Source of the DNA: Rhizobium rosettiformans W3
GTDB taxonomy: Bacteria; Pseudomonadota; Alphaproteobacteria; Rhizobiales; Rhizobiaceae
Direction: 5' to 3'
NCBI RefSeq assembly: GCF_004912135.1
Contig: NZ_STGU01000004.1
Location: 124,001-188,000, forward strand
DNA length: 64,000 nucleotides
The position numbers and the translations under genes are program-made. The notes below the pieces were generated by a model. The model was not told the DNA's origin. It did not search any database and saw only the letters and a list, made by a program, of their open reading frames with translations. Positions 39,846-49,552 of the stretch are shown here, piece after piece; the first letter of the stretch is position 1; each line of letters starts with the position of its first letter.

Positions 39846-40250
39846 ATGTCCGACCGTCGTTTCGCCGCCGCTGCCGCCCTGAGCCTGGCCTTCGCCATGG
39901 TCTCGCCTGCGCCCGCAGCCCATGCGGAAGAAGACGGCATCCTGCGTGTCTATATGAATAGCGCGCGCGTACTGAAGCTTGATCGCCCGGTCAGCAAGGT
40001 CATCGTTGGCAATGCCGAAGTCGCAGACGCCACAGTCGCGGATTCGAAGACGATTGTTCTGACCGGTCGCGCTTACGGCACCACCAACCTTGTCCTGCTT
40101 GATGCAGACGGCAATGCGATCGTTGATGAACGCATCCTCGTTTCGATCGATGAATCCAGCACTGTCCGCGTCTTCAAGTCCACGGCGCGAACCGTTCTGT
40201 CCTGCACGCCGAACTGCGAAGAGCACGCCAAGACGGGTGGGTCTCCGTAA
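39846..40250 (+). CDS. Stand-alone CpaC N-terminal-domain protein, pilus-associated
   Basis: 134 residues with a signal peptide ending near 'PAAHAEEDG' (about residue 27). The mature part 'YMNSARVLKLDRPVSKVIVG' through 'LVLLDADGNAIVDE' is the pilus-assembly N-terminal domain that opens CpaC (compare 'LVVDLPADAHDILVADPSMA' in this window's CpaC). There is no secretin domain. Two cysteines close to the C-terminus ('LSCTPNCEEH') may form a disulphide. Divergent from the flp operon and upstream of two pseudopilins; a periplasmic accessory of the secretin is a fair inference. Confidence 0.85.
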   Translation: MSDRRFAAAAALSLAFAMVSPAPAAHAEEDGILRVYMNSARVLKLDRPVSKVIVGNAEVADATVADSKTIVLTGRAYGTTNLVLLDADGNAIVDERILVSIDESSTVRVFKSTARTVLSCTPNCEEHAKTGGSP

Positions 40251-40358
40251 GAGTGTGACCATAGACTTCAGCCGGATCGACAAACTGTAAAGATTCGGGA
40301 AACGGAATATCAATATTTCGTCCGTAGCTTCTCCTCATCTTTGGGGATGGATAAGGCT

Positions 40359-41000
40359 ATGACCAGCCAGACGAATGATCGCAACCACCGCAACGAGCGT
40401 GTCCGCGGACCGCGCTTCCGTCTTTGGCGGAAACTTGTGCGGTCCAGCGATGGCGCCGCCGCCATCGAGTTCGCGATCCTCGCAGTGCCCTATTTCTTGA
40501 TCGTCTTCGCGATCATTGAGACCTTCGTCGCCTTTGCAGCCGAGCAATTGGTCACCAATGCCGTCAATACGCTCGGCCGAGAGCTGCGCACAGGCCAGAT
40601 CACCTACAACCTCAACCGTTCGACGACGGACATGGACATCACCAAGTTTCGCAGGGCGTTCTGCGGAGAGGTGAACATTATGATCCAGTGCTCGGAAGAG
40701 GAAATCGCGACGCCGAACAAGCTGTACATCGACGCACGAACCTTCACGAGTTTCGCCGCGATCCCGAAGACGATCCCGCGCAAGTCGACGGCAGCCTATT
40801 CGGACATCGACCCGACGAGCTTCAAGTTCACGCCCGGCGGACCGTCCTCGATCAACATGCTGCGCGCCTATTATCGTTGGCAGGTGATCACCGACCTCGT
40901 GCGTCCCTTCATCACGACGATCAGGCCCGCCGACGGCTCCATGCCGTCTGACTTCCTTATCGTTGCGACAACAGCCTTCCAGAACGAGAACTATCCATGA
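40359..41000 (+). CDS. tadE: TadE-like pseudopilin
   Basis: 213 residues from ATG 40359; ATG 40347 is an alternative and neither has an ideal ribosome site. A long basic N-terminal leader ends at the pseudopilin signature 'GAAAIEFAILAVPYFLIVF', with Glu at +5 and a single helix; the rest is periplasmic. It should be processed by CpaA and incorporated with TadG into the pilus machine. The stop overlaps the next gene's ATG (ATGA). Confidence 0.88.
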   Translation: MTSQTNDRNHRNERVRGPRFRLWRKLVRSSDGAAAIEFAILAVPYFLIVFAIIETFVAFAAEQLVTNAVNTLGRELRTGQITYNLNRSTTDMDITKFRRAFCGEVNIMIQCSEEEIATPNKLYIDARTFTSFAAIPKTIPRKSTAAYSDIDPTSFKFTPGGPSSINMLRAYYRWQVITDLVRPFITTIRPADGSMPSDFLIVATTAFQNENYP

Positions 41001-41620
41001 GCGCCCGGGGTGGAGATATGTCCGTGCTGACCCAGAGCCTGGCCCGTTTCAAGCAGGGCGCAACCGCAGCCCGCCGCACGTTGAAGCGTCTTGTGCACGA
41101 CCGGCAGGGCGTGGGCGGCGTCGAATTTGCCATCGTCGCGCCGATGCTGATCGTTATCTATCTCATGGCCTTCGAGCTGACGATGGGTCTGAGCGTTGCC
41201 AAGAAGACCTCGATGGCGAGCAGCACGATCGCCGATCTCGTCGCCCGCCAGGAGAATGTCAACAAGACTTTCCTGGCGACGATGTCCGACGTTACGGGGG
41301 CGATTTTCGTTCCCTATGCGTCCAATAATCTGCTCATCAATGTGAGCGCGATCCGGATCGACTCCTCCAAATCGGCCAAGGTCGCTTGGTCCTGGTCCAC
41401 CACGGGGCTTGCACCCTATGCGGTTGGCAGCGATGCGCCGGTCCCCGCCGACATGCTGGTGGCCGACACCTTCCTCATCCGCAGCGAACTCAGCGTCACG
41501 CATGAACTGATGATGTACCTGCCGGGCATGACTGGTTCGGAAGCCAAGAGCCTGACGATTGGCCGCGAATTCTATTTCCGCCAGCGCCTCGGCACCGAGG
41601 TCACCTGCTCGGATTGCTGA
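40997..41620 (+). CDS. TadE/TadG-like pseudopilin
   Basis: 207 residues. The start at 40997 overlaps the preceding stop; ATG 41018 behind GGTGGAG is a possible alternative. After a basic leader the signature 'GVGGVEFAIVAPMLIVIYL' repeats the pseudopilin site with Glu at +5 and a membrane helix. Two terminal cysteines ('VTCSDC') stand at the C-terminus. It lacks the long von Willebrand-like domain of full TadG, so it is a second TadE-type protein. The gene is co-translated with the previous one. Confidence 0.85.
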   Translation: MSARGGDMSVLTQSLARFKQGATAARRTLKRLVHDRQGVGGVEFAIVAPMLIVIYLMAFELTMGLSVAKKTSMASSTIADLVARQENVNKTFLATMSDVTGAIFVPYASNNLLINVSAIRIDSSKSAKVAWSWSTTGLAPYAVGSDAPVPADMLVADTFLIRSELSVTHELMMYLPGMTGSEAKSLTIGREFYFRQRLGTEVTCSDC

Positions 41621-41706
41621 GCAGGTTTGCCAAGGCATCGGACAGGCGCTAAGGATGCTGGCGAAGGCCGGCACAAGAACAAACCAGACCCGGCCGTGGG
41701 TTCCAC

Positions 41707-42927
41707 ATGGCACGCGCTTTCCTCTTCGTTCTTGATTCCTTCGGCATCGGCGGTGCGCCCGACGCACCGTCCTATGGTGATGACGGTTCGGATACCCTCG
41801 GCCACATCGCCGAATTCTGTTCGGCTGGCGCGGGAGACCGCAAGGGCCTGCGCCAGGGACCGCTTGCCCTGCCCAACATGTCCGCCCTTGGCCTTCTGGC
41901 CGCAGCCAAACTCGCGACCGGCAAGGTTCCCGATGGCATGCCGATCCCGGAGCGGGTCTTCGGACTGCATGGCGCCGCAAGCGAAGTCTCGCACGGCAAG
42001 GACACGCCCTCAGGCCATTGGGAAATTGCCGGCACGCCCGTCATGTTCGACTGGGGCTATTTCCCGGAGGGTGACGAGGCTTTTCCAGCCGATCTGGTCG
42101 AAGCAATCTGTCGGGAAGCGAACCTTCCGGGCATTCTCGGCAACTGCCACGCCTCAGGCACCGAGGTGATCGCCCGCTTCGGCGAAGAACACATCCGTAC
42201 GGGCAAACCGATCTGCTACACGTCGAGCGACTCCGTCTTCCAGATCGCAGCCCATGAAACCCATTTCGGTCTCGAACGCCTGCTCGAACTCTGCCAGATC
42301 GTCCGCAAGCTTCTGGACCCGCTCAACATCGGCCGGGTCATTGCCCGCCCCTTCATCGGCGAAACGGTCCAGACCTTCGAGCGCACCGGCAATCGCCGCG
42401 ACTACTCTGTGCTGCCGCCGGAGCCGACCCTGCTCGATCGCCTGGTCGAGGCTGGCCGCAAGGTCCATGCCGTGGGTAAGATCGGCGACATCTTTGCCCA
42501 CCAGGGTGTCTCCCGCGTCATCAAGGCCAATGGCAATATGGCGCTGATGGATGCGACCCTGAAGGTCATGGACGAGGCGGAGGACGGCGATCTCGTCTTC
42601 ACCAATTTCGTCGATTTCGACATGCTCTTCGGCCACCGTCGCGACGTACCGGGCTATGCCGCCGCCCTGGAGGCCTTCGATCGCCGACTTCCCGAAGTGC
42701 ATCGCAAGCTGAAGCAGGGCGACATGGTCCTGATGACCGCGGATCACGGCTGCGATCCCACCTGGCGCGGCACTGACCACACCCGCGAACGCGTGCCGAT
42801 CATGTGCTTCGGCCCAGGTGTGCGCTCCCGCAACATCGGTGTGCGCAACACCTATGCCGATATCGGCGAAACCATCGCGGCGCATTTGGGCATCGAACCC
42901 GGCCGCCACGGACGGAGCTTCCTGTGA
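41707..42927 (+). CDS. deoB: Phosphopentomutase
   Basis: 406 residues of the DeoB family. Metal-binding and phospho-transfer motifs are '[19 protein letters not shown]', '[16 protein letters not shown]', '[15 protein letters not shown]', '[12 protein letters not shown]' and '[18 protein letters not shown]'. It interconverts (deoxy)ribose 1- and 5-phosphates, linking nucleoside phosphorolysis to central carbon. It overlaps the add gene by a GTGA junction, so both are translated together. Confidence 0.96.
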   Translation: MARAFLFVLDSFGIGGAPDAPSYGDDGSDTLGHIAEFCSAGAGDRKGLRQGPLALPNMSALGLLAAAKLATGKVPDGMPIPERVFGLHGAASEVSHGKDTPSGHWEIAGTPVMFDWGYFPEGDEAFPADLVEAICREANLPGILGNCHASGTEVIARFGEEHIRTGKPICYTSSDSVFQIAAHETHFGLERLLELCQIVRKLLDPLNIGRVIARPFIGETVQTFERTGNRRDYSVLPPEPTLLDRLVEAGRKVHAVGKIGDIFAHQGVSRVIKANGNMALMDATLKVMDEAEDGDLVFTNFVDFDMLFGHRRDVPGYAAALEAFDRRLPEVHRKLKQGDMVLMTADHGCDPTWRGTDHTRERVPIMCFGPGVRSRNIGVRNTYADIGETIAAHLGIEPGRHGRSFL

Positions 42928-43892
42928 CGAAAAGACTGAAGAAGGCCGAACTGCACTGTCATCTCGAGGGTGCGGCATCGCCGGCGCTGGCCCTTGCGCA
43001 GGCTCAGAAATACGGCGTCGATCCCGCGACCTTCATGCGCGACGGCACCTATGCCTGGAACGACTTTGCCGAATTCATCAAGGCTTATGACCGCGTCGCC
43101 GCACTCTTTTGCACGGAAGAGGATTACGCGCTGCTGACCGAAACCTATCTCCGTGAACTCGCCGCCGTCGACACGATCTACAGCGAAATCATCGTCTCTC
43201 CCGATCACGGCGACCGGATCGGACTTGGCGCCGATACCTACCTCGCCGGCATCACCGCCGGCATCGAGGCTGCGAAAGCCGCAACCGGCATCGAGACGCG
43301 CATCATCGTGACGGGTGAACGCCATTTCGGTCCCGAGAGCGTCATTGCCGCCGCCGAATATGCCGCCCGCAGCGACAATCCGCTCATCACTGGCTTCAAC
43401 ATGGCCGGCGAGGAGCGCATGGGGCGTGTGGCCGATTATGCCCGCGCCTTCGATATTGCGCGTGATGCAGGCCTTGGCCTCACCATCCATGCCGGCGAAG
43501 TCTGTGGCGCCTTCAGCGTCGCCGATGCGCTTGATCTCGTGAAGCCGTCGCGCATCGGCCACGGCGTCCGCACCATCGAAGACCCCGACCTCGTGCGCCG
43601 CCTCGTTGACCTCGGCACGGTGCTCGAAGTCTGCCCCGGCTCCAACATCGCGCTCAAGGTCTTTCCGGATCTCGCAAGCCACCCGCTGCGGAAGTTCCAC
43701 GATGCTGGCGTAAAGGTCTGCATCAATTCCGACGATCCGCCCTTCTTCGGCACGTCGCTCGCGCAGGAATACGACTGGGCATCGAGCGCGTTCGGCTTCA
43801 CGGATGAAGAAATCAACGGCATGACGCGCACCGCGATCGAGGCCGCCTTCGTCGATGAGGAGACGAGGGCCCGGCTTCTCGCCGCCCTGTGA
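42924..43892 (+). CDS. add: Adenosine deaminase
   Basis: 322 residues from GTG 42924, which overlaps the deoB stop; the frame stays open into deoB. Zinc ligands and catalytic residues are in '[13 protein letters not shown]', 'TIHAGEVCG' (His and Glu), '[11 protein letters not shown]' and '[14 protein letters not shown]' (two Asp). It deaminates adenosine and deoxyadenosine to inosine derivatives. Together with deoB and upp it forms the plus-strand half of the nucleoside cluster. Confidence 0.95.
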   Translation: MTKRLKKAELHCHLEGAASPALALAQAQKYGVDPATFMRDGTYAWNDFAEFIKAYDRVAALFCTEEDYALLTETYLRELAAVDTIYSEIIVSPDHGDRIGLGADTYLAGITAGIEAAKAATGIETRIIVTGERHFGPESVIAAAEYAARSDNPLITGFNMAGEERMGRVADYARAFDIARDAGLGLTIHAGEVCGAFSVADALDLVKPSRIGHGVRTIEDPDLVRRLVDLGTVLEVCPGSNIALKVFPDLASHPLRKFHDAGVKVCINSDDPPFFGTSLAQEYDWASSAFGFTDEEINGMTRTAIEAAFVDEETRARLLAAL

Positions 43893-43998
43893 CGCCGCAA
43901 CTGTTGAAGACCGGTCAAAAACCGGCATCGCTCTTGCGGCATCTTCAGAGAACGTGAAAATAGAAGCACCTCAGAAAACAAGAAAAGAAGGCTCGACC

Positions 43999-44628
43999 AT
44001 GGACGGCGTAACAGTCATCGATCACCCCCTCGTGCAGCACAAGCTGACGATCATGCGCCGCAAGGAAACATCGACCTCGAGCTTCCGTCGGCTCCTGCGC
44101 GAAATCTCGACGCTCCTCTGCTATGAGGTCACCCGCGATCTCGAGTTGACCATGGAGACGATCGAGACGCCGCTGACCGAAATGCAGTCGCCGATCCTCG
44201 AAGGCAAGAAGCTGGTCTTCGCTTCCATCCTGCGTGCCGGCAATGGTCTGCTCGAAGGCATGCTCGAGCTGGTTCCGGCCGCCCGCGTCGCCCATGTCGG
44301 CGTCTATCGCGATCATGAAACCCTGCAGGCCGTCGAATACTACTTCAAGGCACCGGAAGCCCTGTCCGAGCGCTTGATCATTGTCGTCGACCCCATGCTT
44401 GCCACCGGCAATTCCTCGATCGCGGCCATCGAGAAGCTCAAGGAACGCGGCGCAAAGAACATCCGCTTCCTCTGCCTTCTCGCCGCACCGGAGGGCATCA
44501 AGAATTTCCACGCCGCCCATCCGGACGTGCCGATCTTCACCGCATCGATCGACAGCCATCTCAACGAGAAGGGCTATATCATGCCCGGCCTCGGCGATGC
44601 CGGCGACCGCATGTACGGAACGAAGTGA
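43999..44628 (+). CDS. upp: Uracil phosphoribosyltransferase
   Basis: 209 residues from ATG 43999, with GAAGG about nine bases upstream. The type I PRTase pattern is present: '[20 protein letters not shown]', '[14 protein letters not shown]', PRPP loop '[12 protein letters not shown]' and C-terminal uracil site '[18 protein letters not shown]'. It makes UMP from uracil and PRPP. It lies 106 bases after add and is followed by a strong terminator. Confidence 0.97.
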   Translation: MDGVTVIDHPLVQHKLTIMRRKETSTSSFRRLLREISTLLCYEVTRDLELTMETIETPLTEMQSPILEGKKLVFASILRAGNGLLEGMLELVPAARVAHVGVYRDHETLQAVEYYFKAPEALSERLIIVVDPMLATGNSSIAAIEKLKERGAKNIRFLCLLAAPEGIKNFHAAHPDVPIFTASIDSHLNEKGYIMPGLGDAGDRMYGTK

Positions 44629-44654
44629 TTTCTTAACCAGATCGCAAGCTTTGG

Positions 44655-44684
44655 CGGCCCGAAATCCCGGTTTCGGGCCGTTTT
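44655..44684 (+). terminator. Rho-independent terminator after upp
   Basis: A perfect 10-base stem cggcccgaaa/tttcgggccg (44655-44664, 44671-44680) with a six-base loop is followed by tttt. It ends the deoB-add-upp transcript. Confidence 0.9.
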
Positions 44685-44754
44685 GCGTGATGCGTTATCC
44701 AAATTCCGGATCGCGGCTGCTAGCATCCCTCCCCATCGCTCACGGAGATGACGG

Positions 44755-45276
44755 ATGTTCGCTCGCACGCTGTTCACGGTCCTGATGCTCGCCCTGTCGG
44801 CCAGCCAGTGGCCGACGATCGCCGAGAAGGTTCAGGTGATGCTGGACGAGCGCGAGACAGCCGGTCCGCAAGAGGTTGCCGCCAAGCCCGTCGCCGCGAC
44901 GCCTTCAGGCCAGACGGTGCTGACCATGGCGCCCAATGGCCACTATACCGGTACCTTCAGGATCAACGGCAAGCCCATCGAGGCCATGGTTGATACCGGC
45001 GCCTCCCTGGTCGCGATCAACGTCTCCACCGCCCGCCGCCTTGGCTTCAGCCCGGCAGCGCTCGATTTCCAACACCAGGTGAGGACGGCGAACGGATCGA
45101 CGAAAGCCGCCCATGTGGTTCTCGACCGCATCGAGATCGGCAGCATCCGGGTGCGAAACGTCGATGCGGTGGTTCTCGGCGACGAGGCACTATCTTCCAC
45201 GCTCGTCGGCATGAGCTTCATGCAGAAGCTAAAGTCCTACACCGCCGAGAAGCGCATCCTGCGGATGATCCAGTAA
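44755..45276 (+). CDS. Retropepsin-like aspartic protease (TIGR02281-type, clan AA)
   Basis: 173 residues. An N-terminal hydrophobic segment acts as signal or anchor; a linker of about 40 residues follows; then a retropepsin-like domain 'TFRINGKPIEAMVDTGASLV' with the catalytic D-T-G-A and the later 'LSSTLVGMSFMQKLKSY' flap-like part. TIGR02281 proteins are common in alphaproteobacteria, act as homodimers, and have no known substrate. A GGAG-type site precedes ATG 44755. It is convergent with deoA and looks unrelated to nucleoside metabolism. Confidence 0.88.
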   Translation: MFARTLFTVLMLALSASQWPTIAEKVQVMLDERETAGPQEVAAKPVAATPSGQTVLTMAPNGHYTGTFRINGKPIEAMVDTGASLVAINVSTARRLGFSPAALDFQHQVRTANGSTKAAHVVLDRIEIGSIRVRNVDAVVLGDEALSSTLVGMSFMQKLKSYTAEKRILRMIQ

Positions 45277-45288
45277 ACCCCTTGGCTT

Positions 45289-46605
45289 TCACTCTGCGCC
45301 GATGCGCAGACCGATGACCGGCGTCGCACCCGGCTTTGCAGCAGAAATGCTGTAGCATTCCGCCACTGTCTTCGCGGCTTCAGCCGCAGCAGCCTCGTCA
45401 TTGGCCTGAACAAAGGCGATCGGTTCACCCTTTTCGACCTTCGTGCCCAGCGGCCTGAAGCCGGAGAGGCCCACGCCATGATCGATCGCGTCGCTCGGAC
45501 GCTGCCGGCCACCGCCAAGGGACACCACTGCCAGCCCGAGGCGACGTGTGTCGCAGGCGCTGAGATAACCGTCCTGCTCGGCAAGAACCGGGACGTCGAC
45601 CTTGCCGCGCGGCAAATAGCTTGACGCCTTCTCCATGAAGTCTGAGGGGCCACCGAGTTCGCGCACCATCTGGCCGAAGAGCTCTGCCGCCTGACCGGAG
45701 GCCAGAGCGTCCCGGCAACTGGCCAGCGCCGCTGCCCGGTCGCTTTCGACCCCGGCATTCACCAGCATCTCGGCGCCCAGCGCCAGCGTCACCTCTTCAA
45801 GCCGCGTGCCGCTCTTGCCGCCCTTCAGGAAGTCGACCGCATTCTGCACTTCGATCGCGTTGCCCGCGCAGTCGGCCAGCGGCTCGTTCATGTCGGTCAG
45901 AAGTGCCGTGGTCTTCACCCCGGCGCCGTTCGCCACCCGCACCAGCGAGCGCGCCAGGGCTTCGGCATCCTCGGCTTTCGCCATGAAGGCGCCATTGCCG
46001 ACCTTCACGTCGAGAACTAGGCTCTCAAGCCCGGCTGCGAGCTTCTTCGAGAGGATGGAAGCGGTGATCAGCGGAATGGACTCCACCGTCGCCGTCACGT
46101 CGCGGATCGCATAGAGCCGCTTGTCGGCCGGTGCGAGATCCCCCGTCTGGCCGATGATCGCGCAGCCGGCGCGATCGACCGTCCGGCGGAAGGTGACATT
46201 ATCAGGCATCACGTCATAGCCGGGGATCGACTGCAGCTTGTCGAGCGTGCCGCCGGTATGACCGAGCCCTCGACCGGAGATCATCGGCACCGCCAGCCCG
46301 CAGGCTGCAACGATGGGTGCGAGCATCAGCGAGACATTGTCGCCCACGCCACCGGTCGAATGCTTGTCGGCCACGGGCTTGCCCACACCAGCCCAGGAGA
46401 GCACATCGCCGGAATCGCGCATCGCAAGCGTCAGCGCCACGATCTCGTCCGGGCTCATGCCCTGAAAGAAGACGGCCATGGCGAAGGCCGCGACCTGTCC
46501 CTCGGAGATCGTTTCGCTGGAAAGGCCCTCGATGAAGCTGGCGATTTCCTGCCCGCTGAGAGCCTTGCCGTCACGCTTGCGCCGGATGATCTCCTGAGGA
46601 AGCAT
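45289..46605 (-). CDS. deoA: Thymidine phosphorylase
   Basis: 438 residues with the pyrimidine-nucleoside phosphorylase pattern: '[20 protein letters not shown]' at the start, phosphate site '[14 protein letters not shown]', '[20 protein letters not shown]' and the C-terminal lipoyl-like domain. It releases thymine from thymidine, giving deoxyribose-1-phosphate for DeoB and DeoC. The last gene of the minus-strand nucleoside operon, 3 bases after deoC. Confidence 0.96.
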   Translation of the reverse strand: MLPQEIIRRKRDGKALSGQEIASFIEGLSSETISEGQVAAFAMAVFFQGMSPDEIVALTLAMRDSGDVLSWAGVGKPVADKHSTGGVGDNVSLMLAPIVAACGLAVPMISGRGLGHTGGTLDKLQSIPGYDVMPDNVTFRRTVDRAGCAIIGQTGDLAPADKRLYAIRDVTATVESIPLITASILSKKLAAGLESLVLDVKVGNGAFMAKAEDAEALARSLVRVANGAGVKTTALLTDMNEPLADCAGNAIEVQNAVDFLKGGKSGTRLEEVTLALGAEMLVNAGVESDRAAALASCRDALASGQAAELFGQMVRELGGPSDFMEKASSYLPRGKVDVPVLAEQDGYLSACDTRRLGLAVVSLGGGRQRPSDAIDHGVGLSGFRPLGTKVEKGEPIAFVQANDEAAAAEAAKTVAECYSISAAKPGATPVIGLRIGAE

Positions 46606-46608
46606 GGT

Positions 46609-47379
46609 TCAATATCCCGATGCCGCAGCCGTGGATCGTTCGCCGGACAAGACGGCGATGATGTCGTCGAGGAGGCCGGAAGCACCGAAGCGGAAGGTCG
46701 AGGGGATCACCCAGTCGTCGCCCATGATGGTATCGGCAAGCCTCAGATAGTGACCGGCATCGGCAACGGTCGAAATGCCACCGGCGGGTTTGAAGCCCAC
46801 CTTCTTGCGGCTGTCGCGGATCGCCTGCAGCATAATGTCGGCGGCTTCCAGCGTCGCATTGACGCCGACCTTGCCGGTCGAGGTCTTGATGAAGTCGGCC
46901 CCTGCGGCAATCGAGAGATCCGAAGCACGGCGGATCAGAGCAATGTCCTTCAACTCCCCGGTCTCGAGGATCGTCTTCAGGATCGCCGGGCCGCATGCGC
47001 CCTTCACCGCCGTCACCATATCGGTCACGGCCTTCTCGTCGCCCTTGGCAAGCGCACGATAGGGAATGACCAGGTCGATCTCGTCGGCGCCGTCGGCCAC
47101 CGCATCGCGCGTCTCGGCCAGCACGTCCTCGGTCTTCATCTCGCCAGAGGGGAAGTTGACCACGGTGGCGATCCGGATCGGGCTATCGGGACCAAGCAGC
47201 GTGCGCGCCTGCATCACGAAGCGCGGCCAGATGCAGATCGCAGCCGTCGGCCCGAAGGGGCTCTGAGCCCTCTCGCAAAGCGTGACGATCTGGTCGGGGG
47301 TGCAATCGTCCTTCAGATTGGTAAGATCGAGGAGTGCAAGTGCCCGTGAAGCCACGGCACGCAGTTCTGGATTATTCAA
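46609..47379 (-). CDS. deoC: Deoxyribose-phosphate aldolase
   Basis: 256 residues. The start is a TTG at 47379, backed by GGAGGA seven bases upstream and overlapping the last codons of punA by 8 bases; no ATG fits. TIM-barrel motifs are 'DEIDLVIPYRAL', 'LKTILETGEL' and the Schiff-base lysine in 'FIKTSTGKVGVNATLE'. It splits deoxyribose-5-phosphate into acetaldehyde and glyceraldehyde-3-phosphate. Confidence 0.94.
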   Translation of the reverse strand: MNNPELRAVASRALALLDLTNLKDDCTPDQIVTLCERAQSPFGPTAAICIWPRFVMQARTLLGPDSPIRIATVVNFPSGEMKTEDVLAETRDAVADGADEIDLVIPYRALAKGDEKAVTDMVTAVKGACGPAILKTILETGELKDIALIRRASDLSIAAGADFIKTSTGKVGVNATLEAADIMLQAIRDSRKKVGFKPAGGISTVADAGHYLRLADTIMGDDWVIPSTFRFGASGLLDDIIAVLSGERSTAAASGY

Positions 47380-48178
47380 TGTCGTTTCCTCCGCCGAGCA
47401 TCCTCTTGAGGATGCTGGCCAGACGTTTGCCGCCGATCGGCGCCATGTCTTTTGTTTCTTCGTGGCTGAGTTCGCCACCGGTCATGCCAGCTCCATAATT
47501 GGTGATCACGGAGGCGGCTGCAACCCTCAGGCCAAAGAAGCGGGCGAGAATGACTTCCGGCACGGTCGACATGCCGACCGCGTCTGCCCCGAGGATACGG
47601 GCCATCCGGATCTCCGCCGGCGTCTCGAAGCTCGGTCCGGAAAACCACATATAGACGCCCTGCGAGAGCGGCACGCCTTCGGCTTCCGCGGCTGCCCGCA
47701 TGGATGCCTGCAGCTCGGCGTCATAGGCCGAGGTCATGCCGACAAAACGCCCGTCGCTCGGCTCGCCGATCAGCGGGTTCTTGCCCGAGAAGTTGATGTG
47801 GTCGGTAATCTGCATCACCGAGCCCGGTGCCATGTCCTCACGCAGCGAGCCGGCCGCATTGGTGAGGATCAGCGACTTGACGCCAATCCCCATCAGCACT
47901 TCGATCGGCTTGCGCATCGCATTGGCATCGCCGTGTTCGTAGTAATGCATGCGCCCGGCCAGCATGATGACGGGGGTGCGCCCGAGATAGCCGGCAACGA
48001 TTTCCCCGGCATGGCCGGAAACACCGCTCAACGGAAAACCCGGCAGATCGGAGTAGGGGATGCGGACGGCGTCACGAACCTCGTTGACGAGCGAGCCGAG
48101 GCCCGAGCCGAGAACGATCCCGTGGCGGGGCATGAGGCCGTTCAGGCGCTCGACGAGAAGATCGACCGCTGCCTTCAT
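47372..48178 (-). CDS. punA: Purine-nucleoside phosphorylase
   Basis: 268 residues from ATG 48178, which overlaps the cdd stop (ATGA); the frame stays open upstream into cdd. PNP trimer-type motifs are 'GIVLGSGLGSLV', 'GRMHYYEHGDANAM', 'LTNAAGSL', 'SGPSFETPAEIRM', 'VGMSTVPEVILARF' and 'ITNYGAGMTGGELSHEE'. It phosphorolyses purine (deoxy)nucleosides. Junctions with cdd and deoC show a tightly coupled operon. Confidence 0.95.
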   Translation of the reverse strand: MKAAVDLLVERLNGLMPRHGIVLGSGLGSLVNEVRDAVRIPYSDLPGFPLSGVSGHAGEIVAGYLGRTPVIMLAGRMHYYEHGDANAMRKPIEVLMGIGVKSLILTNAAGSLREDMAPGSVMQITDHINFSGKNPLIGEPSDGRFVGMTSAYDAELQASMRAAAEAEGVPLSQGVYMWFSGPSFETPAEIRMARILGADAVGMSTVPEVILARFFGLRVAAASVITNYGAGMTGGELSHEETKDMAPIGGKRLASILKRMLGGGNDIE

Positions 48179-48567
48179 CCCAGGATATCCGTCTTGAAGC
48201 TGAGCGGCAGCAACTCGTCCATGGTCATGGTCTTCTGCACGCCGACCTCGTCGCAAAGATAGATCTTGGTACTCGCCGAAGCGAATTCCGAGATCTTCTG
48301 CCGACAACCGCCGCAGGGCGGGCAGAGCGCCAGCTTCTCGGCAATCACGGCCATCTCGATGATCTTCTTGCCGCCGCCCATGATCATGCAGCCGATCGCC
48401 GTCGGCTCCGCACACCATCCTTGCGGGAACGAGAGGTTCTCGATGTTCGCGCCGGTATAGATCTTGCCATCATCCGCACGGATGGCTGCACCCACGGGGA
48501 ACTTGGAATAGGGCGCGTGCGCGAATTGCATCGCGTCGCGCGCGGCTTCGAAGAGGTCGTGAGCCAT
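48175..48567 (-). CDS. cdd: Cytidine deaminase
   Basis: 130 residues, the short homotetrameric type. Substrate site 'HAPYSKFPVGAAI' and 'TGANIENLSFPQGWCAE' give the catalytic Glu and first zinc Cys; 'LCPPCGGCRQKISEFA' provides the other two Cys. It deaminates cytidine and deoxycytidine. It sits 3 bases after the permease gene and overlaps punA by 4 bases. Confidence 0.96.
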   Translation of the reverse strand: MAHDLFEAARDAMQFAHAPYSKFPVGAAIRADDGKIYTGANIENLSFPQGWCAEPTAIGCMIMGGGKKIIEMAVIAEKLALCPPCGGCRQKISEFASASTKIYLCDEVGVQKTMTMDELLPLSFKTDILG

Positions 48568-48570
48568 CGA

Positions 48571-49542
48571 TCAGCGCTCCTTGGTATAGGCGACGCCACC
48601 GGCCTTAGGCGGGTTGGCAGCGCCGATGAAGCCCGCAAGCAGAATGCAGGTCAGGATATAGGGCAGGGCCTGGAAGAGCTGGACCGGCACTTCGCCGATG
48701 ACCGGGATCTCCTTGCCCTGCATGAAGTTTGCGAGCGCATCGAGGAAGCCGAACAGGAGGCAGGCGAACATGACCGGCACCGGCTTCCACTTGGCGAAGA
48801 TCAGCGCTGCAAGCGCGATGAAGCCCTTGCCCGCCGACATGTCCTTGATGAAGGCCGCCGACTGGGCGATCGCGAGATAAGTCCCGGCAATGCCACACAA
48901 CAGCCCGGCCATTAGCACGGCGCGGTAGCGCAGGAAGGTGACCGAAATACCCGCCGTATCGACGGCACCGGGGTTTTCGCCAACAGCGCGCAGGCGAAGG
49001 CCAAAGCGCGTGCGATAAAGCACCCACCAGGAGATCGGCACGGCGAGGAAGGCCATATAGGTCAGGATGTTGTTGCCGGAGATGACGTTCGAATAGAGCG
49101 GCCCGATGAACGGGACGTCGCGCATCACGTCCGCACCCGGCAGCATGATCGGCGAGAAACGGCCTTCTCCGGAGACCTGCGGCGTGCGTCCGCCCTGGCC
49201 GAACCAGGCTTGCCCGAGCACCACGGTCAGACCCGCTGCGACGAAGTTCAGGGCCACGCCCGAGACGATCTGGTTGCCGCGATTGGTGATCGAAGCAAAG
49301 CCATGGATCAGCGAGAAGACGAGCGAAACGGCGATGCCGGAGAAGAGCCCGAGCCAGGCCGAGCCGGTGAGATAGGCAACACAGGCAGCAGCAAAGGCGG
49401 CTGCCAACATCTTGCCCTCGAGACCGATATCGAAGACCCCGGCGCGTTCGGAATAAAGACCGGCAAGGGCAGCGAGGATCAGCGGGATCGACAGACGGAT
49501 CGTCGAGCCGAGGATGCTGATGAGCATGTCAAAGGATTCCAT
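48571..49542 (-). CDS. Nucleoside ABC transporter permease (second)
   Basis: 323 residues with eight or more hydrophobic segments, a branched-chain/ribose-type permease (BPD_transp_2). 'ALAGLYSERAGVFDIGLEGK' and 'RAVGENPGAVDTAGISV' match the NupQ/YufQ type of nucleoside importers. It is paired with the permease at 49553-50656, 10 bases upstream. Substrate identity is inferred from the nucleoside enzymes in the same operon. Confidence 0.92.
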   Translation of the reverse strand: MESFDMLISILGSTIRLSIPLILAALAGLYSERAGVFDIGLEGKMLAAAFAAACVAYLTGSAWLGLFSGIAVSLVFSLIHGFASITNRGNQIVSGVALNFVAAGLTVVLGQAWFGQGGRTPQVSGEGRFSPIMLPGADVMRDVPFIGPLYSNVISGNNILTYMAFLAVPISWWVLYRTRFGLRLRAVGENPGAVDTAGISVTFLRYRAVLMAGLLCGIAGTYLAIAQSAAFIKDMSAGKGFIALAALIFAKWKPVPVMFACLLFGFLDALANFMQGKEIPVIGEVPVQLFQALPYILTCILLAGFIGAANPPKAGGVAYTKER

Positions 49543-49552
49543 GGTCTCGTCC

